Source: Halohasta litchfieldiae
GTDB taxonomy: Archaea > Halobacteriota > Halobacteria > Halobacteriales > Haloferacaceae
NCBI RefSeq assembly: GCF_002788215.1
Contig: NZ_CP024845.1
Location: forward strand, 992,001-1,056,000
Length of the DNA: 64,000 nucleotides
Direction of reading: 5' to 3'
Each line of letters opens with the position of its first letter. The stretch's first letter is position 1. The notes under the pieces are model-generated. The model did not search any database. It saw only the letters and a list, made by a program, of their open reading frames with translations, and was not told the DNA's origin. Shown in pieces: positions 61,729 through 64,000 of this stretch. The position numbers and the translations under genes are program-made.

Positions 61729-64000
61729 CTATCTATCTAGAGGCTCGTTGTGAGCGTCCTCAAACAGCAGTGTCAGGACGGTTTTGAGCGCGGCTCGCAG
61801 ATGGTGGTTGAACGTCGGCTGTGAGATGCCGAGCGAGTGGCCGACTTCGGTCCCGGTACTGCCGCGCGGCGAGTCGAAGTAGCAGGCGAAGTACGCCGCC
61901 TGAAGCGTCTCCTCTTGGCGTTGGGTGAGCCGGTCGAGCAGCTCCATCTGGAATGTTTCGGGAGTTTTGACGCCTCGGTCGGCGTCCTGTCGGGAGACGA
62001 CAGTCGTTGATGGATACTCGGCGACCAGCCGGTCGACGAACGACCGAACGTCGGTCGTCTGTGGGACCGTCACCACGACCCGCTGGCACGTCCCATCGGT
62101 CTCGATCTCGGTCGGGATCGCCCCACAGTCGACGAGTGTGGCCGCGAGCACAGGGCCCGAAACCGCCAGTTCGAACACCGCGATCTCGGTTCGGTCGGCG
62201 ACGGCCCGAAGGCGCTCAATGCCGTATATCTCTGCGGCTACCGTCTCGACAGTGGCGGTCGGGACACCGGTAACTGAGACATACAGCAGCGAATGCTCAC
62301 TCTGGGGGACGAACCCTTCAAAGACGACCTGCGTGCCGAGCCGTGCTGCCAACTGACTCAACACGTCGTCGCCGTCGGTGAGTTCGAGTTCCACCTCGGT
62401 CCGCTGGTCGGTCAGCAATCCCTGTTTGGTCTCCGTGCTGGCGATCACGTAGGCGGTGATCCGAGCGAACTCGGTCAGCACCGTCTTGGTATACTCGTCG
62501 AAGGCTGTGGTCGTCCCGGCGTAGATCGACAGTATGCCGTGATTAATCCCGTTGTGAGTGAGCGGGACGCTCAGCGCCGACTGGTAGCCGCGGGATAACG
62601 CCTCCTTTTGCCACGGTGCGTCCTGCCAGTCACGGGCGATCCGGTCGACCGAGACAGGACTGTCGGCTGTGAGTGCCCGGCAGGTCGGCTCGTCGACCAA
62701 CCCACAGCCTGCCTCGGCGATATGGTCGGCGAGCCAGTCGAGATACCCCTGTTCGGTGCCCGCCGCAGCCCGGGGAACGATAGTATCGGTCCGGCTCTCG
62801 ACCGCCCCGATCCAGGCAAAGCTGTAGCGGTCGAAATCGGTGAGGATCGAACAAACGGCCTCTTCGACCTCCTCGCGGGTCGACGCATCGAACAGTCGGT
62901 CGCCGAGTGCCTCGACCAACTCGTTAGTGTGTGCCAGCGTCTCTAGTTCCGCGGTCCGTTCGGCCAGCGTCTGCTGGTTGGCTTCCGACCGGCGCTCGGA
63001 GGAGAGCCGGGTGAACGCCGCCGCAAGCGTCGCCCCCAGTAGCTCCGCGACAGTCCGTGTCTGCTCGGTTGTGGTCCCGGTTTCAGTGTCACCGACGAAC
63101 AGCACCCCGTGCTCGTCGAACGGGACGAACATGGCACGGCGGTAGGCTGTCTCGGGGTTGTACGCCTCGGGGAGTTCGCTCATATCGTCGGTGGCGACGA
63201 GTTCACCGTCGAAAAAGGCCCGACCGGCGATACTGGAGTCACTGGCACTGATCGGCAGGGGTGCGGGGAGATGTGCTTCGGCCGACTCCGTGTACGCCAG
63301 CGAATGAAAGACGTTCAGCTCCTCGTCGTAGCTGAGGACGATTGCATCCTCAAACCCGAGCACCGAGGCCGCGGCCTCGACGCCGATCTCGGCGATCTCC
63401 TCGGTCGACCGGGCCGAAAGCAGATCGTGAGCCGCGTCGTACAGCGCGGTGAACGTCGCCTCGGTCTGCTTGCGAAAACTGATGTCACGAACAACGCTGA
63501 CTGTTCCACGCTCGCCGTCAGGCAGCCACAGCGGCGTCATCCACGCCTCGACCGGCAGTCGCTGGCCGGATTCAGTGATGATCTCGCCGGTCAGCATCGC
63601 CGCGTCGTCACCCGAAAACAGTTGTTGTCTGCGCTCATCGAGCTCCCGTAGCTTTTCGCTGTCGGTGACGAGCGACGCATTCGCTCCGAGGAGTTCGGCT
63701 TCCGGGTAGCCCGTCAGGTCAGCAAACGCATCGTTGACGAAGGCGAAATCGAGGGTCGAGTCGAGAATACAGACCCCGTCGCGGACCGATTCGATGATCG
63801 TCTGGTACTGTTCGAGTTCACGCTCGCGGTGTTTTTCCTCGGTGATCTCCCGGAAGAACACCGAAACCCCGCTTTCGGAGGGATAGAGTCGCGCGCGGTA
63901 CCACGCGGCGGTCGGCTCCGGGATGTAGGTCTCGGTCGTCTTGGCCTCCTGGCTCTCAAGCACTGCTCGGAGATCGGCTTCGTACTGCCCGAGGAATGGG
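61729..64000 (-). CDS. PAS/GAF HTH-bat family regulator, partial (5' end outside window)
   Basis: About 757 residues are in the window and the frame continues past 64000. There are PAS domains (one from the edge to about 63840; one with DGVCILDSTLDFAFVNDAFA), two GAF domains (ALYDAAHDLLSARSTEEIAE; EVEEAVCSILTDFDRYSFAW) and, at the end, a bacterio-opsin-activator region finishing with the HTH LGISQPTFNHHLRAALKTVL (HTH-10 type). It is a soluble sensor-regulator of transcription, of the family that controls bacterio-opsin or redox-responsive genes; its signal and target are unknown. Confidence 0.9.
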   Translation of the reverse strand, partial: PFLGQYEADLRAVLESQEAKTTETYIPEPTAAWYRARLYPSESGVSVFFREITEEKHRERELEQYQTIIESVRDGVCILDSTLDFAFVNDAFADLTGYPEAELLGANASLVTDSEKLRELDERRQQLFSGDDAAMLTGEIITESGQRLPVEAWMTPLWLPDGERGTVSVVRDISFRKQTEATFTALYDAAHDLLSARSTEEIAEIGVEAAASVLGFEDAIVLSYDEELNVFHSLAYTESAEAHLPAPLPISASDSSIAGRAFFDGELVATDDMSELPEAYNPETAYRRAMFVPFDEHGVLFVGDTETGTTTEQTRTVAELLGATLAAAFTRLSSERRSEANQQTLAERTAELETLAHTNELVEALGDRLFDASTREEVEEAVCSILTDFDRYSFAWIGAVESRTDTIVPRAAAGTEQGYLDWLADHIAEAGCGLVDEPTCRALTADSPVSVDRIARDWQDAPWQKEALSRGYQSALSVPLTHNGINHGILSIYAGTTTAFDEYTKTVLTEFARITAYVIASTETKQGLLTDQRTEVELELTDGDDVLSQLAARLGTQVVFEGFVPQSEHSLLYVSVTGVPTATVETVAAEIYGIERLRAVADRTEIAVFELAVSGPVLAATLVDCGAIPTEIETDGTCQRVVVTVPQTTDVRSFVDRLVAEYPSTTVVSRQDADRGVKTPETFQMELLDRLTQRQEETLQAAYFACYFDSPRGSTGTEVGHSLGISQPTFNHHLRAALKTVLTLLFEDAHNEPLDR

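Noticed and set aside
61680..61754. 24-codon ORF preceded by GGAG
   Set aside because: It overlaps the end of the regulator gene on the other strand, has no TATA box and no family resemblance.

Overview
The window is chromosomal DNA from an extremely halophilic archaeon (class Halobacteria). The proteins are strongly acidic, TATA boxes often sit about 27 bases upstream of the start codon so that many transcripts should be leaderless, and the gene set is haloarchaeal: an S-layer glycoprotein with a PGF-CTERM tail, archaeosortase A, a doublet histone, DpsA, diphthine synthase, geranylgeranyl reductase and a bacterio-opsin-activator type regulator. A Halorubrum/Halohasta-like member of the Haloferacales is my guess from style only. 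I see no insertion sequence, prophage or CRISPR array. Most of the window is ordinary core chromosome.

Layout. 1-330: the 5' part of a sugar-nucleotide epimerase gene. 0.66-4.9 kb: a cytochrome oxidase cluster with subunit I and small membrane companions. 5.0-7.6 kb: a DRG-type GTPase, a membrane protein and a membrane-anchored GAF protein. 7.9-22.1 kb: a cell-surface region with two S-layer-related surface proteins, a CARDB/COG1361 surface protein, the S-layer glycoprotein and archaeosortase A, interrupted by a zinc-ribbon protein, a VOC protein, a divergent CetZ/FtsZ-like protein and a Usp. 22.1-33.1 kb: diphthine synthase, a lipoprotein, geranylgeranyl reductase, an aldo/keto reductase, membrane proteins, a DUF373 protein, a COG1340 coiled-coil protein, a DUF371 protein and a MutS5-type ATPase. 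33.1-43.2 kb: IleS, then oxidase subunit II, a CtaA-half/CtaB heme O synthase fusion, a membrane protein with a conserved-looking CxxC, a SelW-like protein, a second aldo/keto reductase and an ABC exporter. 43.3-49.1 kb: DpsA, a CopD-like protein, tRNA-Arg(GCG), RPA, histone, histone deacetylase, a phosphoribosyltransferase and a PPOX-fold protein. 49.1-54.1 kb: ScpA, SMC and a small coiled-coil protein. 54.3-64 kb: GatB, a frameshifted MATE transporter, a short epimerase-like protein, topoisomerase I, a DUF2237 protein and the 3' part of a PAS/GAF/HTH regulator.

Working together. The surface genes form a functional neighbourhood: the S-layer protein carries the C-terminal signal that archaeosortase A processes, and the two upstream surface proteins each look like one half of the S-layer protein joined to a CARDB-like domain. 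The two oxidase segments (subunit I at 2-4 kb, subunit II and heme O synthase at 36-39 kb) supply one aa3-type terminal oxidase. RPA, histone, HDAC, SMC/ScpA, MutS5 and TopA make the second half of the window rich in chromosome maintenance.

The items most worth a second look are: the split S-layer paralogues; a leaderless 22-codon upstream ORF in front of one of them; inverted repeats at the predicted 5' ends of the epimerase and S-layer transcripts; a run of N-glycosylation sequons at the end of oxidase subunit II; a duplicated tRNA-Arg 3' end with nested hairpins; and the degenerate CetZ-like protein.
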